This document shows positions 42,993 to 51,561 of a DNA stretch of 64,000 bases, piece after piece. The translations under genes and the position numbers were made by a program. The first letter of the stretch is position 1; each line of letters opens with the position of its first letter. Source of the DNA: Pedobacter xixiisoli (GTDB taxonomy: Bacteria > Bacteroidota > Bacteroidia > Sphingobacteriales > Sphingobacteriaceae). A model generated the notes under the pieces. That model did not search any database and had not been told where the DNA came from. It saw nothing but the letters and a program-made list of their open reading frames with translations. The stretch is taken from the NCBI RefSeq assembly GCF_900215335.1, contig NZ_OCMT01000001.1:1364001-1428000 (forward strand), read 5' to 3'.

Positions 42993-44054
42993 CTAATTGC
43001 TATAATATTGATAGTTTTCCCTTGTAATGATATCAATAGGCATAAATTGCTCTTTCTCTATTGATGAATGGAGCACTAAATAATTGTAAAGGCTCATTAT
43101 TCCTCTGTAACCTTGCTCTTGAGGCTTCTGACAGACCAAAAAGTCGATGGTTTTATTCTTAAGGTAGTTGATGTTATCTTCCAAGAAATCGTAGCCAATC
43201 AGTTTAATATCCTTGATTTGGTTTTCCTCGAAATATTTAGCGACTGTAGAAACCCTAGAATTGGTAACAAACACCACATCGTATTTCTCTTTGGCCAATT
43301 GTTCGGTCAGTTTTTCCTGAATATGGGCATAGCCCGTTTGCTGTATGTCAATCTTGGTTAATTCATTGGTATTTCCATTTTGCTTAAAGTAATCCCTAAA
43401 ACCTTCTTCTTTACGCAAAAGGTGATGGTGCAAATCAATTTCTTTAGAAATATTAACAATCAAGGTTTTCTTTTGAGCGGGAGAAAGGTAGTTGACAATA
43501 TGTGCCGACAGATAACCACTTTGGTACAAATTAGGCCCAATGTAGCATAAGTTATTGTGACCAGGAACATCCGAATTGATAAATACTAAAGGAAGTTTCT
43601 TCTCCTTGCATTCTTCAATAAACGCCAAACTTTCATCTTCAAACATTGGCGCCATCAATACACCATCAAACTCACCCGTTTTTATTTTAGCTGCGCCTTC
43701 CTTAAAAGTAGCTTTATCATTTTGGTCAAAAAAGAACGTCACCACTTCAATACCAAAATCTTTGATTTCTGCAGCTGCCTGTAAAATGCCATTTAACGGA
43801 GCTTCCCAGTATTTAGTTTCACTAGACACTTGCGGAATTAAAGTTGCAAAGCGAAGTTTTTTCTTTGAAGCCAACCTTCTTGCAAAGATATTAGGTTGGT
43901 AATTGAGATCTTCTATAATCTTCAGGATTTTGGCTTTGGTTTTCTCAGAAACCCCTACCCTATTATTTAACACTCTATCTACCGTACCGATAGACACATT
44001 AGCTAAACGAGCAATTTCTTTAACACCAACTGTTCCTGAATTCTTCTTTTCCAT
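42993..44054 (-). CDS. LacI-family transcriptional regulator of the GlcNAc locus
   Basis: 353 aa from the ATG at 44054; an open extension to 44174 has no homology. The LacI helix-turn-helix is at residues about 9-30 (VKEIARLANVSIGTVDRVLN), followed by the hinge helix (PNIFARRLASKK). The periplasmic-binding-protein-like ligand domain follows (FATLIPQVSSETKYWEAPLN to the end). The sugar cannot be named. It is transcribed toward the PUL and is separated from it by 1.1 kb. A TGTACGTACA palindrome lies 34 bases upstream of its start and another upstream of susC, so autoregulation and control of the PUL are likely (inference). Confidence 0.9.
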   Translation of the reverse strand: MEKKNSGTVGVKEIARLANVSIGTVDRVLNNRVGVSEKTKAKILKIIEDLNYQPNIFARRLASKKKLRFATLIPQVSSETKYWEAPLNGILQAAAEIKDFGIEVVTFFFDQNDKATFKEGAAKIKTGEFDGVLMAPMFEDESLAFIEECKEKKLPLVFINSDVPGHNNLCYIGPNLYQSGYLSAHIVNYLSPAQKKTLIVNISKEIDLHHHLLRKEEGFRDYFKQNGNTNELTKIDIQQTGYAHIQEKLTEQLAKEKYDVVFVTNSRVSTVAKYFEENQIKDIKLIGYDFLEDNINYLKNKTIDFLVCQKPQEQGYRGIMSLYNYLVLHSSIEKEQFMPIDIITRENYQYYSN

Positions 44055-44060
44055 CTTTAA

Positions 44061-44068
44061 CAAAACTA
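44061..44068 (-). promoter_or_regulatory. Candidate -7 box of the lacI-type gene
   Basis: TAGTTTTG on the minus strand matches TAnnTTTG, only six bases before the ATG. The palindrome at 44088-44097 would then cover the -33 region. Confidence 0.35.
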
Positions 44069-44087
44069 ATAAAAAGTTTAGTTGATG

Positions 44088-44097
44088 TGTACGTACA
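44088..44097. promoter_or_regulatory. Operator-like palindrome upstream of lacI
   Basis: TGTACGTACA, identical to the core of the palindrome upstream of susC, 34 bases before the LacI-family start codon. It suggests autoregulation by the same protein. Confidence 0.65.
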
Positions 44098-44210
44098 ACA
44101 AAATAAAAAGATAACGCATCTAATAACTGACAATCGATTGAATCACCTAACGAAAACGGCCAAACCACATCCATGGTTCGGCCATTTAACCAACTGTATT
44201 ACTAAACAAA

Positions 44211-45623
44211 CTATTCTACTCCACCACCAAGTGCTCTATACAGCTCAATCTTGGCATCGTATTTATCTTTTTGGATGGTAATTACATCCAATTCATTTTG
44301 TAAGGCGTTATTTTGAGCCACAATTACTTCCAGATAGGTAGACATTCCAGCTTTGTACAATAACATCGCATTTTTAACCGCTTTAGTCAGTGCTGCTTTC
44401 TTTTCATCCACCAACGTTAATCGCTCATTAGCAAACTTGTTTTTCACCATGGCATCAGAAACCTCGCCTACAGCCACCATCATCGATTGACGGAATTGTT
44501 CTGCTGATTTCTCTTGCTCTAACTTGGCTACTTCATAAGCGGTTTTCAGTGCTTTTTTTCTAAATATCGGTTGTGCGATATTGCCTCCAATATTTTTCAC
44601 TAAAGAACCTGGTAAATCAAACCAGTTGTTAAACTGAAACGAATTGACACCGATGGATGGCGTAATGCTCAACGTTGGGTACATGGCAGCTTTTGACAGT
44701 CCTGTATTTGCATTAGCCGCAACAATAGCAAATTCTGCTGCTTTTAAATCTGGTCTTCTGCTTAGCAACTTCGCCGGCACACCATCTGGAAAAACATTGC
44801 TCAAATCATCCTGATGAAAAGCTTCATTTCTTGCAATGTTTTTAGGATAATCGCCACACAAAATACTCAAAGCGTTTTCTTGCACAGCAATATTCTGTTT
44901 TGCTAAAGGCACCAAGAGCTCTGCTGTTTTCTTTTGAGCTACCGCCTGCTCAACTGCCAACGAATTTACCTGCGCCGCATTGTACTGCAATTTAATCATC
45001 CTCAAAGTGCTATCACTTAGCGTGATGTTACGCTCTGCTACTCTTAACTGTTCATCTAAAGAGAGTAGATTGTAGTAAGCTTGGGCTACTTGAGCAATAA
45101 TTCTCGTTTTTAAAGCACTTAAATTTTCTTTTTGTGCGAAATAATTAGCTCTTGCAGCATCTTTCTGCATTTTCGCTTTGCCCCAAATATCAGCTTCCCA
45201 AGCTAGGGATAAAGTTGCGGTATAATCATCCATGTAACTGGTACCTACAAATTGCTGACTTAAAGAACCATTTAGTGAGTTCTGTGATTGATAAACTCTC
45301 CCCGCACTTACGCTTAAATCTAAGGTTGGTAGCAAGCCCAACTTCGCCTGTTTAAAGGAAAGGTCTAATTGCTCCATGTTCAGCATCGCTACCGAAACCT
45401 CTTTGTTTTTCTCCAACGCCTGATTGATCAGTGTCACCAACTGCTGATCTTTAAAGAAAGTTCGCCAAGGCAAAAGCACTGTATCACCTGTTACGGCTAC
45501 CGAATTACGGTAAGCTTCTGGCAGTGCCAAATCTGGGCGCTGATACTTTTTACCCACGGCACAGGATGCCAACGTTAGCGACATCACCGTACCTATTATA
45601 ATATGATTGAAACCTAATTTCAT
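44211..45623 (-). CDS. RND efflux outer-membrane factor (TolC/OprM/NodT type)
   Basis: 470 aa from the ATG at 45623, giving a lipoprotein signal that ends in LASC with C19; upstream in-frame starts lengthen it without a signal. Two homologous OEP repeats cover about 60-260 and 270-465, each with a long coiled-coil hairpin (SVAMLNMEQLDLSFKQAKLG early, GMSTYLEVIVAQNNALQNEL late). It forms the outer-membrane channel of the tripartite pump and is last in the operon, 88 bases after the pump gene. Confidence 0.92.
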   Translation of the reverse strand: MKLGFNHIIIGTVMSLTLASCAVGKKYQRPDLALPEAYRNSVAVTGDTVLLPWRTFFKDQQLVTLINQALEKNKEVSVAMLNMEQLDLSFKQAKLGLLPTLDLSVSAGRVYQSQNSLNGSLSQQFVGTSYMDDYTATLSLAWEADIWGKAKMQKDAARANYFAQKENLSALKTRIIAQVAQAYYNLLSLDEQLRVAERNITLSDSTLRMIKLQYNAAQVNSLAVEQAVAQKKTAELLVPLAKQNIAVQENALSILCGDYPKNIARNEAFHQDDLSNVFPDGVPAKLLSRRPDLKAAEFAIVAANANTGLSKAAMYPTLSITPSIGVNSFQFNNWFDLPGSLVKNIGGNIAQPIFRKKALKTAYEVAKLEQEKSAEQFRQSMMVAVGEVSDAMVKNKFANERLTLVDEKKAALTKAVKNAMLLYKAGMSTYLEVIVAQNNALQNELDVITIQKDKYDAKIELYRALGGGVE

Positions 45624-45711
45624 ATGTGTGTAATGATATTTTTTAAAGGTCATATGGAATAGCCATGTTATCTTCATTAATGTTTATTTCGAGAACACGA
45701 CTATTTCATAA

Positions 45712-48700
45712 TTAATGATTTGATTCAGGTTGAACTAACACACGTTTTCCCGAAACCTTTTCCTGTAAAAATTGAAACAACATGTACAATAATGGAATAA
45801 CGAATACTCCGAATACGACACCGGTTAGCATCCCCATTGCCGCACCTGTACTAATGGAACGGTTACCCATTGCCGAGCCTCCAGTAGCAATCATCAACGG
45901 AATCATCCCCACAATAAAAGCAAGGGAAGTCATGATGATTGGACGTAACCTAGATTTGGCTCCTTCAATAGCTGCATCTTTGATAGACAGACCTGCTGCC
46001 CTACGTTGAACGGCAAACTCTACAATCAGAATGGCATTCTTGGCCAGCAAACCTACCAGCATGATTAATCCAACCTGTACGTAAATGTTGTTATCTAAAC
46101 CAATGGCTTTAATCGCCGCAAAAGCTCCCAATACCCCAGTTGGGATAGACAGCAATACAGCCAATGGTAAAAGATAACTTTCATATTGTGCCGCCAACAA
46201 GAAGTATACAAACAATAAACAAAGTGATAGAATCACCATGGTTTGCGCTCCAGAAGATTTTTCCTCTAAACTTAAACCAGTCCATTCGTAACCATAATCT
46301 GCTGGCAACTTGCTCAATACGTTCTGCTCAATATCATCCATAATATCGCCACTGCTAGAACCTGGCAAAGGAATTACGTTAATAGTTAAGGCATTGTATA
46401 AATTGTACCTGCTCATTGATTCAGGGCCATAAACTTTATTTAAAGTTACCAATCCTTTAACTGGCACCATTTGACCTAAATCGTTTCTCACAAAGATTTC
46501 GTTGAAGGCATCTTCATCAGTCCTAAAAACACCATCAGCTTTGATACTTACTCTATAGAACTTTCCAAATCTGGTAAAGTTTAAGCTTTGGTCGCCAGAG
46601 AAATACATTTGAATGGTTTGCATGATATCGTTAACACTTAATCCCATTTGGGCAGCTTTGTCTTCATCAACTTCTAACTCAAACTGAGGAAAATCTGCCC
46701 TAAAAGTAGTGTATGCATATTGTACACCTGGTTGTTGCATCATCTGCCCCATTACTTTATCAGCCATAGCTTTTAAAGAAGCGGCATCCTTACCAGATTT
46801 ATCTTGCAATACCACTTCGGCACCGTTAGCAACACCATAACCTTCTACTGGCGGCATCCTAAACACCATCACCGAACCTTCTTTAATTTTTGCCAACTCG
46901 GCAGAAAGGATAGCCGTAATCTCGTCGATATCTTTCACAGCACCACGGTCCTTCTTATCCTTCAGTTTTACGAAACCTAAGCCATAAGCTGGACTGGCAC
47001 TATTTGATAAAATATTGAAACCTGTGATATTTGCTACCGTTTTAACCGCTTCATTATCTTTAAATATCTTATCGATTTTTCTAGCTACTTCCGTAGTTCT
47101 ATCTAAGGCAGTACCCGGAGGCATACTTAAACTAAATACCATGAAACTATCGTCTTCCATTGGTACAAAACTTTTAGGTGTACTCATCATTAGGAAAATA
47201 GCAATTGCAGTTATCACCACCGTTAAACCAGCGCCCAACCATTTTTTCTTGATTAGAAAACGTAAACCTTTGATATACTTGTTGGTCAAATTATCGAAAC
47301 CTGCATTAAATGCTGTGAAAAAACGTTTACTGAAACCTTTCTTTGTAGGCTGATTTCCGTGCTCATGACCATGCTCATTTTTCAATAGCAACGCACAAAG
47401 CGCAGGGGTTAAAGTCAAGGCGTTTACTGCCGAGATAATAATGGCGATGGCTAACGTATAAGCAAATTGCTTATAGAAAATACCCGATGAACCAGTCATG
47501 AATCCGATAGGAATAAATACCGCCGACATTACTAAAGTGATAGAGATTACCGCTCCAGTAATTTCGCCCATGGCACTGTGCGTAGCTTCTTTTCCAGAAA
47601 GATTTGAACCTTCCATTTTACTGTGCACCGCTTCCACCACTACAATGGCATCATCTACCACAATACCAATGGCCAATACCAAAGCAAATAAGGTAAGGAT
47701 GTTGATGGTAAAACCGAAGACCAGCAAGAAGAAAAACGTACCAATAATAGCCACTGGCACAGCAATGGCCGGAATAATAGTAGAACGGAAATCCTGCAAG
47801 AACAAGAAAACTACAATAAACACTAAGATAAAAGCCTCGATCAACGTAGATTTTACCTGACTAGTTGCTTCATCTAAACGTTCTTTGGTACTCATCAACT
47901 TGCTATAACCAATTCCTGGAGGGAAAGACTTCGCAGCTTTTTCCAACTCTGCATTTACCCCAATTTCTATCGCATTTGCGTTAGAACCCGTAGTTTGCAT
48001 GATGGCTGCTGTTACCGCATTTCTTCCATTAGATGTTCCGTTACCACCGTAGTAGATAGAACCAAATTCAATACGAGCAATGTCTTTTAGGCGAACCAAT
48101 TCTCCACCAACGCGTTTAACCACAATATTTTCATACTCCGAAGTTTGATTCTTTTTGCCTTTGTAACGCATTACGTATTCCAAAGGTGCATCAGACTCCG
48201 CTCCCAATTTTCCAGGTGCCGCTTCTACACTTTGACGGGCAATGGCTGCATTTACATCAGCTGGAACCAAACTGTAGTTAGCCATTTTCTGCGGATTCAG
48301 CCACACTCTTATCGAGTAGTCTTTTGCACCAAACATTTGTACTTGTCCAACTCCAGGCACCCTTTTTAGTTGTGGCACAATGTTGATACTCATGTAATTC
48401 TGCAAGAACAACTCATCGTATTTCTTATTGTCCTCCGTAAAAACGTCGAACACCATGATCATACTATTTTGCTGTTTAGAGGTGGTTAATCCCATCTGGA
48501 TTACCTCTTGCGGTAAAATTGGCGTAGCCTGTTGTACCCTGTTCTGTACGTTTACTGCTGCCTGATCTGCATTAACGCCTTGCTTAAATATTACGGTGAT
48601 AGAGAACGAACCGTCGTTACTGGCGGTTGATTTGATGTACTCCATTTGCTCTACACCGTTAATCTGCTCTTCTAAAGGTGTTACCACCGAACGAATTACA

Positions 48701-48867
48701 GACTCGCTATTACCTCCCGGATAACTTCCCGAAACGGTAACCGTTGGCGGAGAAATATCAGGGAACCTTGTTACTGGTAATCTCGTTAATCCGATGATAC
48801 CGAGTATGAGTAGCACCACAGAGATTACCGTAGCCAATACTGGCCTATCTATGATTTTCTTTAACAT
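45712..48867 (-). CDS. RND efflux pump inner-membrane transporter (HAE1/AcrB type)
   Basis: 1051 aa with twelve membrane helices and two large periplasmic loops (about 40-335 and 570-870). The start (FIDRP-like IIDRPVLATVISVVLLILGI) and GYSYPGGNSESV pattern are those of HAE1 exporters. The proton-relay pair is in LAIGIVVDDAIVVVEAVH near residue 405. A His-rich loop (KNEHGHEHGNQPTKK near 505) sits between TM6 and TM7 and is not typical of AcrB. It is assembled with the adaptor and channel encoded on either side. The exported compounds are unknown. Confidence 0.94.
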   Translation of the reverse strand: MLKKIIDRPVLATVISVVLLILGIIGLTRLPVTRFPDISPPTVTVSGSYPGGNSESVIRSVVTPLEEQINGVEQMEYIKSTASNDGSFSITVIFKQGVNADQAAVNVQNRVQQATPILPQEVIQMGLTTSKQQNSMIMVFDVFTEDNKKYDELFLQNYMSINIVPQLKRVPGVGQVQMFGAKDYSIRVWLNPQKMANYSLVPADVNAAIARQSVEAAPGKLGAESDAPLEYVMRYKGKKNQTSEYENIVVKRVGGELVRLKDIARIEFGSIYYGGNGTSNGRNAVTAAIMQTTGSNANAIEIGVNAELEKAAKSFPPGIGYSKLMSTKERLDEATSQVKSTLIEAFILVFIVVFLFLQDFRSTIIPAIAVPVAIIGTFFFLLVFGFTINILTLFALVLAIGIVVDDAIVVVEAVHSKMEGSNLSGKEATHSAMGEITGAVISITLVMSAVFIPIGFMTGSSGIFYKQFAYTLAIAIIISAVNALTLTPALCALLLKNEHGHEHGNQPTKKGFSKRFFTAFNAGFDNLTNKYIKGLRFLIKKKWLGAGLTVVITAIAIFLMMSTPKSFVPMEDDSFMVFSLSMPPGTALDRTTEVARKIDKIFKDNEAVKTVANITGFNILSNSASPAYGLGFVKLKDKKDRGAVKDIDEITAILSAELAKIKEGSVMVFRMPPVEGYGVANGAEVVLQDKSGKDAASLKAMADKVMGQMMQQPGVQYAYTTFRADFPQFELEVDEDKAAQMGLSVNDIMQTIQMYFSGDQSLNFTRFGKFYRVSIKADGVFRTDEDAFNEIFVRNDLGQMVPVKGLVTLNKVYGPESMSRYNLYNALTINVIPLPGSSSGDIMDDIEQNVLSKLPADYGYEWTGLSLEEKSSGAQTMVILSLCLLFVYFLLAAQYESYLLPLAVLLSIPTGVLGAFAAIKAIGLDNNIYVQVGLIMLVGLLAKNAILIVEFAVQRRAAGLSIKDAAIEGAKSRLRPIIMTSLAFIVGMIPLMIATGGSAMGNRSISTGAAMGMLTGVVFGVFVIPLLYMLFQFLQEKVSGKRVLVQPESNH

Positions 48868-48898
48868 AAAATTCTTTTAAAAAGATGTAAATTTTGGA

Positions 48899-50017
48899 CT
48901 ATTTAGTTACCATAGTTGGCACTACTTTTTGTCCTTCAGATAAGGCATCAATGCTGTTGATGGCAATTTTTTCACCTTTAGCAATACCCGATTTAACGAT
49001 GTATTTGTCACCAGTTCTACCTTCAATCTCGATGGCTTTCATCGCTACCTTGCTACTATCTGCCAATGCAAAAACGAAGAACTTATCCTGTACATCTTTT
49101 ACGCTGGCCATAGGTAAGGTCAAGGCTTCTTTCACCTGCTTGGTAACAATTACCCTACCAGCACCGCCAGAACGTAAAAGCTTATCAGGATTAGGAAAAA
49201 CTGCCTTTAAAGCAATGCTACCTGTGCTACGCTCAATGTTACCACTGGCTAATTCTAACTTTCCTTTATGCGCATAGGTTTCGCCATCGGCAGTAATTAG
49301 GCTCACCGAGTTCATCCCAGCGTCTGTTTTACGATCTTTATTAAAAGCAATGAAATCAGCTTCGCTCATAGAAAAATAAACAAACACTTGGTCTATTTCT
49401 GAGAGTGTAGTGAGCGGCGTAGGATCTGCTGGCGTAACCAAGTTTCCTATACGGTTAGGAATTCTGCCGATGTAACCACTTACAGGAGCTTTAATTACCG
49501 CAAAATCTGCATTAATTTGCGATGAACCTAAAGCCGCCTTAGCTTGGGCAACCTGTGCTGTCGCTGCATCGTAATTAGCTTCTGCTGTTTTCAATTGGAT
49601 ATCAGAAACTACTTTCCCTGCTACCAAAGGCTTAATTTTCTCTACTTCAATTTTTGCGGTAGCTTGTGCTGCCAAAGCAGATTTTAAAGTTGCCTGACTG
49701 TTGTTTACCTGCTCATTAAACACATCGCCCTTAATTTTAAATAACGATTGCCCTTTCGTTACATAATCACCTTCTTTAACGTAAATCGCTTCTAAATAAC
49801 CTGTTACTTGCGCTTTCACTTCTACGTTTACTGTACCCTCAATCATGCCTGGGTAACGTTTTTCTATGGCGGCATCAGCTAATCCAAGCGTTATAAAGTC
49901 TGTATTAACGGGCTGCACTTCATATCCTTGCGGTGCTTGTCCGCAGGCAGCAAACACTAACGAAACTGCTAGGATAAGCCAATATGCGCCTTTCTCTTTT
50001 GTATGTTTTTGTACCAT
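48899..50017 (-). CDS. RND efflux periplasmic adaptor (membrane fusion protein)
   Basis: 372 aa. A lipoprotein signal ends in VFAAC with C25. The adaptor parts are in order: lipoyl half-motifs (VEVKAQVTGYLEAIYVKEGD near 65, FAVIKAPVSGYIGRI near 168), a helical hairpin between them (about 95-160), a beta-barrel (200-285) and a membrane-proximal domain. It links the inner-membrane pump to the outer channel. It is the first gene of the operon; no regulator gene of TetR, MarR or AraC type is adjacent. Confidence 0.93.
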   Translation of the reverse strand: MVQKHTKEKGAYWLILAVSLVFAACGQAPQGYEVQPVNTDFITLGLADAAIEKRYPGMIEGTVNVEVKAQVTGYLEAIYVKEGDYVTKGQSLFKIKGDVFNEQVNNSQATLKSALAAQATAKIEVEKIKPLVAGKVVSDIQLKTAEANYDAATAQVAQAKAALGSSQINADFAVIKAPVSGYIGRIPNRIGNLVTPADPTPLTTLSEIDQVFVYFSMSEADFIAFNKDRKTDAGMNSVSLITADGETYAHKGKLELASGNIERSTGSIALKAVFPNPDKLLRSGGAGRVIVTKQVKEALTLPMASVKDVQDKFFVFALADSSKVAMKAIEIEGRTGDKYIVKSGIAKGEKIAINSIDALSEGQKVVPTMVTK

Positions 50018-50424
50018 TTCTAATTAAATTTTCGATGCAAAAGAAACACATTTTCGAAGTGTTTTAGAGGCAAAATGGCTGAACTGGATAAATCGGCACC
50101 CGAAACGAAAATACAGCAACCTCAACCGTAAAAAATGCCAGTACACATACACAGAGGTAACAATTGAGTTAACATACAAATATTCTACCGTTAACGTTTC
50201 GGTAAACTCACGTCTACATTTGGGAAGCGATTTTTTCCGTTTGGGGAAGTTTATCTCCACACGAAAACCGATACTATTTTACTTTTATCACATCAAATAG
50301 ATTTTCAAAATAAAAGCCTTTTGAGTTCATTTTAATTTTTAATCAATACACACAAATAAAGCCGTTATGCTAACAACGCTAACGGTTTTTAATACTTTCT
50401 AAGCATCTTAAAAATCCATTAGAT
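50018..50424. other. Divergent intergenic region between efflux adaptor and universal stress protein
   Basis: 407 bases, AT-rich, containing both promoters. A small inverted repeat CCGTTA-N12-TAACGG lies at about 50363-50386, followed by T residues, about 40 bases before the universal stress protein start. It could be a terminator-like leader hairpin or an operator. An open frame at 50024-50260 on the minus strand has no coding features. Confidence 0.5.
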
Positions 50425-51234
50425 ATGAAGACCATCATTGTAGCTACCGATTTTTCTGCCGAAGCAGATAACGCCATGACTTACGCTGCAGCAGCCGCTT
50501 CCGAAAAGGGATACAAGCTGGTGCTCTACAACTTATACAAAACCTCTATCCACGCCATGAATGCCCGTATATCTGGCAGTGAACTAGACCAAATTTTCGA
50601 ATGGAGGCGCAACAAGCATAAGGAAATTTCAGAAATGATTGCTGAGATTTATCATATCGAAACTGACGTTTACTTTGCTACCGGCGATTTCTATGAAGAA
50701 CTTTTAAACTGTATCCAACTACATCAAGCAGATTTATTGGTGATGGGCATGGCCGAAAAATCCCTAGAGCAAGACCTACTGGGCAACACCACTACCGAAG
50801 TCATCCAGCGCTTAAAATTCCCGATTTTATCGGTGCCTTTAAATGCGAAATACAATGGTATTAAGCACATCCTTTTTGCTTGTGATATTTCGAGGGGCGT
50901 ACATCGTTTAATTTTAGATCGTGTACGTGATTTTGCCGCCGACTTTGGCGCCACGGTTGAAGTTTTCTATGTAAGACAAAAAGCAGAAGAAATTTCTAGA
51001 GACCAAGAATTGAGCTTAGTAGATGTTTCGCTAACTGAAGTTGAACATTATTATAAACAGGTGCATTCTTCGGAAATTATCAAAGCTATTGAACTTGAAA
51101 TTGCAGCTTCCAAAACGGAACTGCTCGTGATGGTACCTTATCGACATGGCTTTTGGCATAGTTTATTGCATAAAAGCAAAACGAGGGTAATGGCTTCTGG
51201 CAATAGTGTACCTTTGCTTTCGCTGCCTTTATAG
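50425..51234 (+). CDS. Tandem-domain universal stress protein
   Basis: 269 aa, cytoplasmic, built of two UspA-like domains (about 1-140 and 143-269). The first carries IIVATDFSAEADNAMTYAAA at the start and the nucleotide-loop-like MGMAEKSLEQDLLGNTTTEV near 108. The second has a diverged loop VMVPYRHGFWHSLLHKSKTR near 233. Such proteins respond to oxygen limitation and nutrient stress in related bacteria; the link to the CRP-type regulator in this window is only a possibility. It is transcribed alone. Confidence 0.88.
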   Translation: MKTIIVATDFSAEADNAMTYAAAAASEKGYKLVLYNLYKTSIHAMNARISGSELDQIFEWRRNKHKEISEMIAEIYHIETDVYFATGDFYEELLNCIQLHQADLLVMGMAEKSLEQDLLGNTTTEVIQRLKFPILSVPLNAKYNGIKHILFACDISRGVHRLILDRVRDFAADFGATVEVFYVRQKAEEISRDQELSLVDVSLTEVEHYYKQVHSSEIIKAIELEIAASKTELLVMVPYRHGFWHSLLHKSKTRVMASGNSVPLLSLPL

Positions 51235-51561
51235 GTTTTGAGTTGTGAATTATAGGTTACGAGTTATAGGCTATAAGTATTACGTTAATGGGATGGCAAA
51301 GTAGCTACGGTAAAGACCGCTAGCATACTAATTACAGGATCGTAATGTGATACTAGGAAGTACAGATTGTCCCAGTACAAACCCTCTCTGCCCGTTGGGC
51401 ATCTGTCCCTTTTAGGGAGAGAACAGCGATGCGACTATCTGCAAGGGATACTAACCCCTAATTCCCGACGACTGTTACCTGACTCCTAATACCTAACCCT
51501 TAAACAAAAAACCGTCGCAGCTTTTACACTACGACGGCAATCTACATATGAAAAATTAAAT
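51235..51561. repeat. Intergenic region of repeat fragments
   Basis: 327 bases between convergent genes. It holds the pair CTGCCCGTTGGGCA and TCCCTTTTAGGGA (about 51388-51420), two adjacent hairpins from a dispersed sequence, then ACCTGACTCCTAATACCTA (about 51477-51496), related to the repeat at 17590-17713. No coding frame is supported. Confidence 0.55.
51505..51537 (-). terminator. Terminator of the first T9SS beta-helix gene
   Basis: CCGTCG (51512-51517) pairs with CGACGG (51532-51537), and the A-run before it gives a U-run on the minus strand, 25 bases past the stop. Confidence 0.75.

Noticed and set aside
44055..44174. 40-codon extension of the LacI-family protein
   Set aside because: It runs through the operator-like palindrome and promoter region; the helix-turn-helix begins a few residues after the ATG at 44054.
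45782..47860. Open frames on the plus strand within the RND pump gene
   Set aside because: They are antisense shadows of membrane helices and follow the codon periodicity of the pump gene.
50024..50260. 78-aa open frame upstream of the efflux adaptor
   Set aside because: It fills the promoter region, is rich in residues read from AT-rich DNA, and has no domain, signal peptide or plausible start context.
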